DNA of 42,246 nt from positions 1 through 42,246 of the forward strand of contig CACGGJ010000009.1 in NCBI GenBank assembly GCA_902572515.1, written 5' to 3'. Source of the DNA: an uncultured Pelagibacteraceae bacterium (GTDB taxonomy: Bacteria; Pseudomonadota; Alphaproteobacteria; Pelagibacterales; Pelagibacteraceae). The notes beneath the pieces are model-generated. The model saw only the letters and a list, made by a program, of their open reading frames with translations. It was not told the origin of the DNA and ran no database searches. Both the position numbers and the translations under genes were made by a program. This document shows positions 26,035 to 34,555 of this stretch, in pieces; the stretch's first letter is position 1; each line of letters begins with the position of its first letter.

Positions 26035-27201
26035 ATGAAATGTAACGTATGTAAAAATAAAAAAATTAAATTGTTAAATTATTTTGGGAAAATACCAAGA
26101 TCATTCGATTTTAAAAAAAAAAAAATAATCAAAAAATATAAATTCTTATTAAGTAAGTGCAATAGATGTTCTATTATTCAATTAGAAAAGAATGGAAGCG
26201 ACCAGTCGTTTGTACCAAAATTAAAATGGATTAATAACAATGAACCTGATCAACATTTAGGAGAATTAATATCCTATTTAAAAAAAAAATTAAAAGAAAA
26301 AAAAAAGATTTTATTAATATCGAATTTTGACAAAAAAATTTTTGAGTCCTTGAAAAATTTTAAAAATATTAAATTATTAGATAATAAAAAATATCTAAAA
26401 ATATTAAAAAAAAATCCAAATCAATTCTTGATACAAAACAGCATAATAAAGAAAAATTTTAATAAAAAAATTTATAATTTAGGAAAATTTGATATAATAG
26501 TCTCCTGTAGAGTTCTTGAACACACATATAATTTAAATTTATTTATAAAAAATCTTGAATTTTTTTTAAAACCAGACGGAATGTTCATATTTGAAATACC
26601 AGATAGCCAAAAATCTTTAAATCAAGGAGATGTTGCAATGCTTTGGGAAGAACATCCAATTTATTTTACGAAAAAAAATTTTATAAAAGCTTTCCAAATT
26701 TTAGGTTATAAAATTTTAAGTTGTAAAAGATATCTATATCCACAAGAAGATGCCTTAGTTTTTAGAATTAAACAAGATGACAAAAACAAAATGAATAAAA
26801 TTAAAAATTTAAGTAAAGATGTTGGTCTAGGAGAATTATTTGTTAAAAAGTGCAATAATAAAAAGAGAAAATTAATTTCTTTTTTAAGAAGAGAGACAAA
26901 TAAAAGAAAAAAGATAGGTATATTTGGTGCAGGTCATAGGTCAATTGTGTACTTTCATGCAAATAAATTGAGACCATATATAAGCTATATTTTTGATGAT
27001 AATCAAAATAAAAAAAACTTATTTTTTCCAGGCTCAAATATTAGAATAAAGCCAAGCGAAATTATCATGAAAAATAAATTAGATATTTGCTTTTTATCCC
27101 TTAGCATAAATAAAGAGAAAAAAGTTATGAGGAATTTAAGTAAATTTAATAAAAATATAAAATTTTATTCGATCTCTCCAGACAGTAAATATGCATTTTA
27201 A
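26035..27201 (+). CDS. Divergent C-methyltransferase-like protein with degenerate SAM motif
   Basis: 388 residues with the same plan: CNVC and CNRC zinc-type pairs at the N-terminus, a central region with SCRVLEHTYNL and FIFEIPDSQ, WEEHPIYFT in place of the HEHxxY block, and a C-terminal domain with GIFGAGHRSIVYF and YIFDDN. The glycine-rich SAM motif is missing: ILLISNFDKKIFESL stands where the DVGxxDGT loop should be. The enzyme may be inactive, may bind another ligand, or may use only its C-terminal domain. A 13-A run at 26113-26125 lies in the N-terminal part. Confidence 0.65.
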   Translation: MKCNVCKNKKIKLLNYFGKIPRSFDFKKKKIIKKYKFLLSKCNRCSIIQLEKNGSDQSFVPKLKWINNNEPDQHLGELISYLKKKLKEKKKILLISNFDKKIFESLKNFKNIKLLDNKKYLKILKKNPNQFLIQNSIIKKNFNKKIYNLGKFDIIVSCRVLEHTYNLNLFIKNLEFFLKPDGMFIFEIPDSQKSLNQGDVAMLWEEHPIYFTKKNFIKAFQILGYKILSCKRYLYPQEDALVFRIKQDDKNKMNKIKNLSKDVGLGELFVKKCNNKKRKLISFLRRETNKRKKIGIFGAGHRSIVYFHANKLRPYISYIFDDNQNKKNLFFPGSNIRIKPSEIIMKNKLDICFLSLSINKEKKVMRNLSKFNKNIKFYSISPDSKYAF

Positions 27202-27268
27202 AAATTTTTTTAATATAACTTTTAATTTCAAAGCAATATATTTATTAAGTATATATAATTAGGGGAGT

Positions 27269-27634
27269 ATGAAAAAAAAAATTAAAAAAACAAAAAAAAT
27301 AATTTGTTTTGATATTGACAATGTATTGTGTAGAACAAAGAATTCAAAATATTTATCTTCAAAGCCAAATATACAAGCAATACGTAAAATAAATGAACTA
27401 CATGACAGAGGGTATAAAATTATTTTATTTACTAGTAGATTTATGGGAAGAACAAACGATAATATAAAAAAAGCTTACTCTTTAGGATTTCGAAAAACGT
27501 CCAGTCAATTAAAAGAATGGAAAGTAAAATATGACAAGTTAATAATGGGAAAACCATCATACGATTTGATCGTTGATGATTTATCTATTTATTTTAAAAA
27601 AAGTTGGATTAAGGATATAGAAAGGTATTTGTAA
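27269..27634 (+). CDS. Small HAD-superfamily phosphatase-like protein
   Basis: 121 residues. The nucleophile motif CFDIDNVLC places Asp15 and Asp17 in the HAD DxD position, followed by LFTSR (motif II) and YDLIVDD (motif IV). This minimal capless form is typical of small sugar-phosphate phosphatases in capsule loci. Next to a GmhA-like isomerase it may dephosphorylate a heptose bisphosphate or a related sugar phosphate. A 67-base spacer precedes it; the purine run AGGGGAG at 27261 abuts the ATG with only one base between, too close for a normal Shine-Dalgarno. Confidence 0.7.
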   Translation: MKKKIKKTKKIICFDIDNVLCRTKNSKYLSSKPNIQAIRKINELHDRGYKIILFTSRFMGRTNDNIKKAYSLGFRKTSSQLKEWKVKYDKLIMGKPSYDLIVDDLSIYFKKSWIKDIERYL

Positions 27635-27637
27635 ATT

Positions 27638-28198
27638 ATGATAAATTTTAAAAACTATAAAAAAAACTTAAATAAAATATTAGAACAAAAGAATTTAGAA
27701 AAACATACAAATATTCTATTTAATGAAATTAAAAAGACCTGGAAAATGAATAAAAATTTTTTTATATGTGGTAATGGAGGCAGTGGAGCAAACGCAATTC
27801 ATATTGCAAATGATTTTATATATGGCGCAGGAATTACTAATAAAAAAGGATTAAAAGTTGAAGCTTTAACCTCAAATACAGCAGTTTTAACTTGTCTAGC
27901 GAATGATATAGGATATGACAAAATTTTTTCTGAACAAATTAAGGTTAAAGGTGAAAAAAATGACTTTTTGTTAGTTTTGTCTGGAAGTGGAAATTCAAAA
28001 AATATCATAAACGCGTTAAAGGAAGCAAAAAAATTAAAACTAAGAACCTTCGCTATTGTGGGATTTAGTGGAGGAAAATGTATCAAGTTAGCTGATAATT
28101 ATATACATACTATAATTAATGACATGCAAATATCTGAAGATTTTCAAATGATTTTACTTAATATGATTATGAAAGAATTAAGTAGAATAAAAATATAA
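27638..28198 (+). CDS. gmhA: Phosphoheptose isomerase-like SIS-domain protein
   Basis: 186 residues, the usual GmhA length. The SIS fold is clear: CGNGGSGANAIHIANDF (about 48-64), SGSGNSKNII (about 110-119) and a C-terminal EDFQM helix resembling the GmhA segment with the catalytic Glu/His. GmhA converts sedoheptulose 7-phosphate to D-glycero-D-manno-heptose 7-phosphate. With the small HAD phosphatase just upstream and the kinase-cytidylyltransferase fusion at 17127, it suggests a heptose branch. It is the last + strand gene before the single inverted gene. Confidence 0.82.
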   Translation: MINFKNYKKNLNKILEQKNLEKHTNILFNEIKKTWKMNKNFFICGNGGSGANAIHIANDFIYGAGITNKKGLKVEALTSNTAVLTCLANDIGYDKIFSEQIKVKGEKNDFLLVLSGSGNSKNIINALKEAKKLKLRTFAIVGFSGGKCIKLADNYIHTIINDMQISEDFQMILLNMIMKELSRIKI

Positions 28199-28225
28199 AG
28201 AAAAATTTTATTTTTAGAAAATATT

Positions 28226-28246
28226 AAAATTATTTAAGATAATTTT
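28226..28246. terminator. AT-only hairpin between convergent genes, possible bidirectional terminator
   Basis: A perfect 8-base inverted repeat (AAAATTAT / ATAATTTT) with a 5-base loop lies where the + strand gmhA-like gene and the - strand neuD-like gene converge, overlapping the neuD stop codon. A T6 run follows at 28255-28260. The position is right for a terminator, but an all-AT stem is weak and such repeats arise by chance in this composition. Confidence 0.3.
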
Positions 28247-28883
28247 CATTATCCTTTTTTAATCTCTTAAATTTAGCCGGATTACCAAAATAGATAGATT
28301 TTTTTTTTGTATTTTTTACTACAACAGAACCTGAACCAATAACAGTTTGAGTATCTATTTTGATATTATTTTTTATTATACTTCCTATACCAATAAAACT
28401 TTCAAAACCAACTTTTACGTTTCCACCAGTTATCACACCAGGTCCCGTACCAGTATAGTCGCTTAAAATATTATCATGATCCAAAATAGTTCTTGTATTT
28501 AAATGACAATGTTTTCCTAATTCACAATTATTGTTTATTATGCACCCTTTGAGTACAACACTGCCTTCACCTATTTTTACATTTGGCATTACGAGGGCTT
28601 TATCAGAAATGAAAATTCCCCAATTTATTTTAATTTTTTTTCTGTTAATTTTTTTTACAATTTTACTTCTCAAATCACCTCTACCAATTCCAATAATTAC
28701 TTGATATTGGGATGATTTTTTCAATTTAAAAAATTCTATATTACCTAAATAATATTTTTTAAACTGTTCAGATATTTTTGTTTTTTTGTTATCGACGAAA
28801 CCCAAAAACTTCTTTTTTTTTAAAAGTTCGCTTGCTATTACTCTTGCATGGTTTCCAGAGCCTATAATTACAAATTTTTTCAT
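28230..28883 (-). CDS. neuD: NeuD/LegH-like sugar O- or N-acetyltransferase
   Basis: The only gene on the - strand. 217 residues: an N-terminal Rossmann-like domain with IIGSGNHARVIA (about 6-17), then left-handed beta-helix hexapeptide repeats (for example VLKGCIINNNCELG and GIGSIIKNNIKID) and a GNPAK end block, as in PglD/NeuD proteins. The family acetylates amino or hydroxyl groups of nonulosonic acids or their UDP-sugar precursors from acetyl-CoA. In a legionaminic-acid pathway it could be the LegH step, acetylating the 4-amino group made by LegC. It is divergent from neuB with a 44-base shared upstream region. Confidence 0.85.
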   Translation of the reverse strand: MKKFVIIGSGNHARVIASELLKKKKFLGFVDNKKTKISEQFKKYYLGNIEFFKLKKSSQYQVIIGIGRGDLRSKIVKKINRKKIKINWGIFISDKALVMPNVKIGEGSVVLKGCIINNNCELGKHCHLNTRTILDHDNILSDYTGTGPGVITGGNVKVGFESFIGIGSIIKNNIKIDTQTVIGSGSVVVKNTKKKSIYFGNPAKFKRLKKDNENYLK

Positions 28884-28927
28884 ATATATTTAGTAGAATA
28901 TAATATATCTAAATATTATTTTAAAAT
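28884..28927. promoter_or_regulatory. Divergent promoter region neuD / neuB with a dyad
   Basis: These 44 bases separate the start codons of two divergent genes, so promoters for one or both should lie here or just inside the genes. A perfect 8-base dyad (ATATTTAG at 28886-28893, CTAAATAT at 28909-28916) flanks a TATAAT at 28899-28904 on the + strand, about 24 bases before the neuB ATG. The dyad could be an operator, but AT-rich dyads are common by chance here. Confidence 0.35.
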
Positions 28928-29953
28928 ATGCACTCAAATTTTTTTTATAATAGAAAAAAAACTTATCTAATAGCAGAAATAGGGGTCAATCATAACGGTT
29001 CAATTAAAATTGCAAAAAAATTGATAAGAATTGCTAAAAAAATTGGCATGGATGCAGTTAAGTTTCAATCTTTTAAAGCGGAAAAATTATCTTTAAAAGA
29101 AACTCAATTAACCACATACCAAAAAAAAAATCTTTCAAAAAAGATAAGCCATTTTGAAATGTTAAAAAAATTAGAATTATCTGAAAAAGATCAGAAAGAA
29201 TTATTTTTATTTAGTAAAAAAAATAGAATTGAATTTATTTCAACTCCTTTTGATGTTGAGTCTGCAAAATTTCTAAATAAGCTGGGTGTAAAATATTTTA
29301 AAACAGCATCTCCAGACCTGCACGATACTTATTTACATAAATATTTATCAAAGCTTGACAAAAAGATTATTATATCAACCGGTATGTCAAATGAGAATGA
29401 AATAAAAAAATGCCTTAGTTTTTATAAAAATAAAAAAAAAATTGCTCTCTTACACTGTGTTTCAGCATATCCATGTGATTACAAAAGTATTAATATGAAA
29501 GCTTTAAGTATTCTTAAAAAATATTCAAATACCGTAGGTTTTTCAGATCATAGCCTAGATGACATATCTTCAATAATTGCAGTTTCACTAGGATCACAAA
29601 TAATTGAAAAACATTTTACATTGAATAAAAATATGGATGGACCAGATCATATGTTCTCGTTAGATCCTAAAGAAATGAAAATATTTAAAGAAAAAATTAG
29701 AAACACCGAAACGATACTAGGCAATAAAATTAAAAAATGTCAACCCTCAGAAAAATTAAACAAAAAAATTACAATTAAAAAAATCATTTCAAAAACAAAT
29801 ATAAAAAAAGGAATAAGAGTAAGCGAAGATCATTTTATTTTAAAGAGAGCAGAAAGAGGCTTAACAGGTTTTCAATTAAACAAAATTATAAAAAAATATT
29901 CTAAAATAAAAATAAAAGAAGGCAGTGTTATAAAATTAAGTTATTTTAAATAA
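28928..29953 (+). CDS. neuB: N-acetylneuraminate/legionaminate synthase (NeuB/LegI)
   Basis: 341 residues, the usual NeuB length. The TIM-barrel N-terminus has IAEIGVNHNGS (about 14-24) and AVKFQSFKAEKL; GFSDHSLDD and EKHFTL follow, and a SAF (antifreeze-like) domain occupies the last 60 residues (AERGLTG). It condenses PEP with an N-acetylated hexose to form a nonulosonic acid; with LegB, LegC and LegG homologues downstream, legionaminic acid is the likely product. It begins a + strand operon from its own promoter. Confidence 0.93.
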   Translation: MHSNFFYNRKKTYLIAEIGVNHNGSIKIAKKLIRIAKKIGMDAVKFQSFKAEKLSLKETQLTTYQKKNLSKKISHFEMLKKLELSEKDQKELFLFSKKNRIEFISTPFDVESAKFLNKLGVKYFKTASPDLHDTYLHKYLSKLDKKIIISTGMSNENEIKKCLSFYKNKKKIALLHCVSAYPCDYKSINMKALSILKKYSNTVGFSDHSLDDISSIIAVSLGSQIIEKHFTLNKNMDGPDHMFSLDPKEMKIFKEKIRNTETILGNKIKKCQPSEKLNKKITIKKIISKTNIKKGIRVSEDHFILKRAERGLTGFQLNKIIKKYSKIKIKEGSVIKLSYFK

Positions 29954-30033
29954 CAAAGAGTGCATATTTATTAAATAAATTAATTTTGATTGTTTGAATA
30001 TAATTAAAAAATTTTGTAATAAAGATAAATATA

Positions 30034-31254
30034 ATGAAAGTAAAATTTAACCTTCCTAAAAAAGTTGTTTTTTGTAAAAATTGCGTTATGTCAAATCAAC
30101 GCCCTAGTTCAATACCTGAATTTCATCATAAAAAAAATAGAAAAGGTGCAAATTATTTAAAAATAGAGACAAAAACTGGTTGGTGTTCTGCTTGTCTACA
30201 AAATAAAATCAAACAAAAAATTAATTGGAATTCTAGAGAAAAAGAGTTGGAAAAACTTCTTTCAAAATTTAGAAAAAACAATGGCGAGTATGATTGCTTA
30301 ATTCCTGGAAGCGGTGGAAAAGATAGTGCGTACCAAGCTCATATATTGAAATACAAGTATAGGATGAATCCATTATTGATTACCTGGCCTCCAATTCTTT
30401 ACACTGATTATGGACTTAAAAATTATAATAATTGGGTAAATATAGGTGGATTTGACAGTTTAGTTTATAGACCTAACGGCAAAGTAATGAGACTATTGAC
30501 AAAATTGAGTATTGAAAATCTTCTCCACCCGTTTCAAACTTTTATTCTTGGCCAAAAAAATTTAGCTCCTAAAATTGCATCAAAATTTAATATTAATTTA
30601 GTTTTTTATGGGGAGAATGAAGCTGAATATGGAAATCCTATAGCTGAAAATGAAAGTTCATTAAGAAATAACTCTTACTTTGTCTCAGATAATATTAATA
30701 GTCTTTATCTTGCAGGTATTAAAATTAAAAAATTAGTTAAAGAATTTGATTTAAATTTAAATGATTTGAAAATTTTTTTACCAATTGAGCATAAAGAACT
30801 TAAAAGAAAAAAAATTCAAATTCATTATCTTGGCTACTATTTAAAATGGATACCTCAAGAGGCATATTATTATGCAGTAAAAAATACAGGTTTCAAGCCA
30901 AGACCATTTAGAACACAAGGAACATATAGTAAATATAATAGTATAGATGATAAAATTGATGACCTTCATTATTATACAACATTTATAAAATTTGGCATAG
31001 GAAGAGCAACTTATGACTCAAGTCAAGAAATCCGAAATGGACATCTTCTTAGAGAAGAGGCAAAAAATTTGGTTAAAAAATATGACGGGGAGTATCCCGA
31101 TGTTTATATAGATGAAGTTCTAGAGTATATTGGTTTGGATAAGGATAAATTTCATAAGTTATGTGATGAATTCAGATCAGATCACCTATGGAAAAAAACA
31201 AAAAATGGTTGGAAGTTAAGACATTCAGTTAATTTAGATGGAACTGATGATTAA
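30034..31254 (+). CDS. N-acetyl sugar amidotransferase (WbpG/PseA family)
   Basis: 406 residues. Zinc-type pairs CKNC (about 14-17) and CSAC (about 51-54) precede an ATP-pyrophosphatase loop PGSGGKDSAY (about 90-99), and GENEAEYGNP is characteristic. The family converts an N-acetyl to an acetamidino group, with ammonia supplied by HisH/HisF paralogues in Pseudomonas. Here HisF- and HisH-like genes lie at 40383-41854. The substrate is probably legionaminic acid or its precursor. An 80-base spacer precedes it; TATAAT at 29999 has no convincing -35 box. Confidence 0.87.
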   Translation: MKVKFNLPKKVVFCKNCVMSNQRPSSIPEFHHKKNRKGANYLKIETKTGWCSACLQNKIKQKINWNSREKELEKLLSKFRKNNGEYDCLIPGSGGKDSAYQAHILKYKYRMNPLLITWPPILYTDYGLKNYNNWVNIGGFDSLVYRPNGKVMRLLTKLSIENLLHPFQTFILGQKNLAPKIASKFNINLVFYGENEAEYGNPIAENESSLRNNSYFVSDNINSLYLAGIKIKKLVKEFDLNLNDLKIFLPIEHKELKRKKIQIHYLGYYLKWIPQEAYYYAVKNTGFKPRPFRTQGTYSKYNSIDDKIDDLHYYTTFIKFGIGRATYDSSQEIRNGHLLREEAKNLVKKYDGEYPDVYIDEVLEYIGLDKDKFHKLCDEFRSDHLWKKTKNGWKLRHSVNLDGTDD

Positions 31255-31270
31255 TAATGTATAATAAAAT

Positions 31271-32257
31271 ATGAGGATTTTAATTACAGGTGCTGATGGG
31301 TTTATAGGTTCACATTTAACCGAAAGATTACTATCTTTGGGACATCATGTAACCGCTTTGTCGTTTTATAACTCTTTTGGTTTTATAGGCTGGTTAAATG
31401 ATGTAAAAAAAAAACCTAATTTAAAAATAATTAAAGGAGATATACGAGACCTTCAGTTTATAGAAACAAGCATAAAAAACATCGATATAGTTTTTCATTT
31501 AGCAGCGCTAATTTCTATACCTCATTCTTATGAGTCATATAACTCATATGTAGAAACTAATATTATAGGAACAACTAATATTTTAACTGCCTGTAAAAAA
31601 AATAATGTAAAGAAAATATTCATAACTTCTACAAGTGAAGTTTACGGATCAGCAAAAAAAGTACCTATGTCAGAAGAACACTCTTTAAATGCACAATCAC
31701 CTTACGCTGCAACCAAAATCGCCGCTGATCAGATTTCAATTTCATTTTATAAGTCTTTTGATTTACCGATTACAATCATAAGACCATTTAATACATTTGG
31801 CCCAAGACAATCAACAAGAGCTGTAATACCCACAATTATAAATCAACTTTTTTTTAGTAAAAAAATTAAACTTGGAAATATAAATACAAAAAGAGACTTT
31901 ACTTTTATTACTGACACAGTGGATGGATTTGTCAGTGCACTTAAAGCTAAAAAAATTAATGGTGAAATAATAAATATTTCGAGCGGTTTTGAGATCTCAA
32001 TTAAACAATTGATAAAAGAAATATTTAAAGTGGCGGGATTTTCTAAAAAAGTAGTCATTGAAAAAAAAAGAGTAAGACCAAACAAAAGTGAAGTCATTAG
32101 ATTATTAGGCTCAAATAAAAAAGCTAGCAAGTTATTAAGATGGAAACCAATTTACAATAATGTTAAACAATTTAGATTAGCGCTAGTAAAAACCGTATCC
32201 TGGTATAATAAAAGCGAGAATTTAAACAAGTTTAATGCAAATGATTTGTACGAATAA
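31271..32257 (+). CDS. legB: NAD-dependent 4,6-dehydratase LegB
   Basis: Extended SDR of 328 residues. The NAD loop TGADGFIG (about 6-13) is followed by SFYNSFGFIGWL, a segment characteristic of LegB proteins, then TSTSEVYGSA with the catalytic Thr-Asp/Glu pair and YAATK. RPFNTFGPRQS also fits. It removes water from (UDP or GDP)-GlcNAc to give the 4-keto-6-deoxy sugar, the first step of legionaminic acid synthesis. The product goes to LegC, whose gene follows immediately with a GTG start. Confidence 0.9.
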   Translation: MRILITGADGFIGSHLTERLLSLGHHVTALSFYNSFGFIGWLNDVKKKPNLKIIKGDIRDLQFIETSIKNIDIVFHLAALISIPHSYESYNSYVETNIIGTTNILTACKKNNVKKIFITSTSEVYGSAKKVPMSEEHSLNAQSPYAATKIAADQISISFYKSFDLPITIIRPFNTFGPRQSTRAVIPTIINQLFFSKKIKLGNINTKRDFTFITDTVDGFVSALKAKKINGEIINISSGFEISIKQLIKEIFKVAGFSKKVVIEKKRVRPNKSEVIRLLGSNKKASKLLRWKPIYNNVKQFRLALVKTVSWYNKSENLNKFNANDLYE

Positions 32258-33418
32258 GTGAACATTATACCATCATTAGTAAATAAAATTAAAAAAAGGT
32301 TTAATGCAAATTTATTAAACCTTCACGAGCCATCGTTAGATAAAACTGATTATAAAATAGTCAATAAAAGTTTGCTTGAAAAAGAAATCTCCACTTACGG
32401 AAGATATAATCATTTATTTGAAAAAAAAATTTCAAAGTATATTGGATCAAACAATGTTGTTAGCATTATTAATGGAACAAGTGCGCTACATTTAATGATG
32501 AAAATGTTAGGTATTGGAAAAAATGATGAAGTTTTGGTTCAATCATTAACTTATATATCCTCTATTAATTCTATAATTTACAATAATGCTATTCCACATT
32601 TTATAGAAATAGATAAGAATAATCTTAATGTTGATGTTGAAAAATTAGATAATTATCTAAAGAGGATTACATATCAAAAAAATAATTTATGTTATAATAA
32701 AAAAACAAAAAAAAAAATAAGATATTTTTTAAGTGTTTGTATTAATGGACTTTCAGCAAACCTTTTAGAATTACAAAAAATACTAAAAAAATATAATATA
32801 AAATTAATCGAGGATGCTGCTGAAGGACTTGGATGTTTTTATAATAAAAAGCATTTAGGTTTATTTGGTGAAGGTGGTGTTTTTAGCTTTAATGGTAATA
32901 AAATTATTTCAACAGGAGGGGGTGGAGCATTATATTTAAAATCAAAAAATCTTTTTAAATTATCAACTAAATATGCAACGAATTGTAAAATTAAAAAAGG
33001 TTTTGAAACAGAGTACTTTGATACAGGATATAATTACCGCATGCCCAGTATCAATGCATCATTAGGCATATCTCAGCTAAGTAAACTTGAAAAATTTATT
33101 AAAAACAAGCAAAAGATTTATAAAATATATAACGAAATTTTTAATGATTATGATGAGTTTGAAATATTAAAACCAATTAAAAATTTGAGATCAAATTATT
33201 GGTTAACAAATTTACGAATTAAAAAACTTAACAAAATAAAAAGAAACTCCTTGATTAAAAATTTTTGGGATAAAAAAATCTTTATAAGACAAATTTGGAA
33301 GCCAATACATATGATGAATAATTTTAAACATTTTCCAAAAATGAAGCTCGAGGTAACAGAGAAAACTTATTATTCTACATTTTCTCTTCCAAGTAGTGAA
33401 TTTTTAATCAACCGGTAA
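32258..33418 (+). CDS. legC: LegC-family aminotransferase
   Basis: 386 residues from a GTG start directly after the legB stop; no nearer ATG fits the family N-terminus (PLHEP-like, here LHEPSL at 22-27). NGTSALHLM (72-80), LIEDAAEGLG (183-192) and Lys215 in FSFNGNKIISTGGGG are the cofactor-site landmarks of a DegT-type aminotransferase. It aminates C4 of the keto sugar made by LegB. An insertion near residues 136-156 is unusually Lys/Asn-rich. Confidence 0.9.
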   Translation: MNIIPSLVNKIKKRFNANLLNLHEPSLDKTDYKIVNKSLLEKEISTYGRYNHLFEKKISKYIGSNNVVSIINGTSALHLMMKMLGIGKNDEVLVQSLTYISSINSIIYNNAIPHFIEIDKNNLNVDVEKLDNYLKRITYQKNNLCYNKKTKKKIRYFLSVCINGLSANLLELQKILKKYNIKLIEDAAEGLGCFYNKKHLGLFGEGGVFSFNGNKIISTGGGGALYLKSKNLFKLSTKYATNCKIKKGFETEYFDTGYNYRMPSINASLGISQLSKLEKFIKNKQKIYKIYNEIFNDYDEFEILKPIKNLRSNYWLTNLRIKKLNKIKRNSLIKNFWDKKIFIRQIWKPIHMMNNFKHFPKMKLEVTEKTYYSTFSLPSSEFLINR

Positions 33419-33422
33419 CTTA

Positions 33423-34553
33423 ATGAAAAAAAAAATTTTAATTCTTACATCTACAAGAGCTGATTATGGTTTAATGAAAAAACTTATTTTGCTAATGAAA
33501 AAGCAAAAAAGTTTTTTAACAAAACTTATGGCTACGGGTACACACTTTGATAAAAATTTTGGAAATACTTATCAAGAAATAATTAAAGATAAAATTAGGA
33601 TTGATTTTAAAGTTAAAGTGAAAATTGGTGGTGACAGCGCCTGGCATGCATCAAATTATTTTTCAAAACTATCAGAAAAACTTAATTATATTCTTACCCA
33701 TAAATTTAAACCAGATTTAATAATTTTGTTAGGTGATCGTTTCGAAATTTTATCTGCAGCAAGTATTTGCAAGATTTACAATATTCCAATTTGCCATTTA
33801 CATGGTGGAGAAACAACCAAAGGATCAAATGACGATAAAATAAGACACGCAATATCTAAACTTTCATCTTTACATTTTGTATCTCATCATAATTATAGAA
33901 AAAAACTTATCAAAATGGGAGAAGATCCAAATTATATATTTAATTTTGGTGCCTTAGGTTTAAATAATATAAATAGATTTAAATTAAAAAAAAGAGAAGT
34001 TCAAAATAAATTAAAATTATCATTTGATAAAAAAACATTTATTTTAACATTGCATCCCGAAACTCTTAATCAAACAACATATGTTACTTTAACAAATTTA
34101 TTTAGCGCATTAAAAAAATTTAAAAAAATTAATTTAATTTTTACTTGCCCAAATATGGACGTAGATCATAAAAAAATTATTTTAAAAATTAAAAGATTTG
34201 TAAGAGAAAATAAAAATTCTTATTATTTTGAATCTTTAGGGAAAAATTTGTATTTTAGCCTACTTAGACATATTGATGGAGTAATTGGAAATTCTTCAAG
34301 TGGCATTATAGAAGTTCCATCATTTAATATTCCAACAATTAATATAGGAAATAGACAAAAAGGTAGACTGCAATCAAGAACAATTTTCAACGTCGATAAT
34401 AAATCTGAAAATATTTACAAATTAATAAAACGAATTGTAAATAAAAATATAAAGTTTAAAGGAGATAATAATATATATTTTAAAAAATTTACTGAAGAAA
34501 AAATTATAAAAATAATTAAAAAAATTAATTTAAAAAAAATAAATAAATTTTAA
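33423..34553 (+). CDS. neuC: UDP/GDP-N-acetylated sugar 2-epimerase (hydrolysing), NeuC/LegG
   Basis: 376 residues with the GT-B-like fold of hydrolysing 2-epimerases: TSTRADYGLM (about 9-18), LLGDRFEILSA (about 101-111), HLHGGE and GNSSSGIIEVPS (about 288-299). It releases the nucleotide and inverts C2 to give the free 2,4-diacetamido-mannose-type sugar used by the NeuB homologue. Flanked by LegC and the PtmE-like gene with 2-4 base spacers. Confidence 0.92.
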   Translation: MKKKILILTSTRADYGLMKKLILLMKKQKSFLTKLMATGTHFDKNFGNTYQEIIKDKIRIDFKVKVKIGGDSAWHASNYFSKLSEKLNYILTHKFKPDLIILLGDRFEILSAASICKIYNIPICHLHGGETTKGSNDDKIRHAISKLSSLHFVSHHNYRKKLIKMGEDPNYIFNFGALGLNNINRFKLKKREVQNKLKLSFDKKTFILTLHPETLNQTTYVTLTNLFSALKKFKKINLIFTCPNMDVDHKKIILKIKRFVRENKNSYYFESLGKNLYFSLLRHIDGVIGNSSSGIIEVPSFNIPTINIGNRQKGRLQSRTIFNVDNKSENIYKLIKRIVNKNIKFKGDNNIYFKKFTEEKIIKIIKKINLKKINKF

Positions 34554-34555
34554 AA

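Noticed and set aside
26113..26125. A13 tract as a phase-variable switch
   Set aside because: Runs of 10-13 A are common throughout these lysine-rich genes; this one has no special position, unlike the tract at 34905.
27261..27271. AGGGGAG as a strong ribosome binding site for the HAD gene
   Set aside because: Only one base separates it from the ATG, too close for normal Shine-Dalgarno pairing.
29999..30004. TATAAT as a promoter for the amidotransferase gene
   Set aside because: No -35 box at a workable distance, and TATAAT is expected often by chance in this composition.
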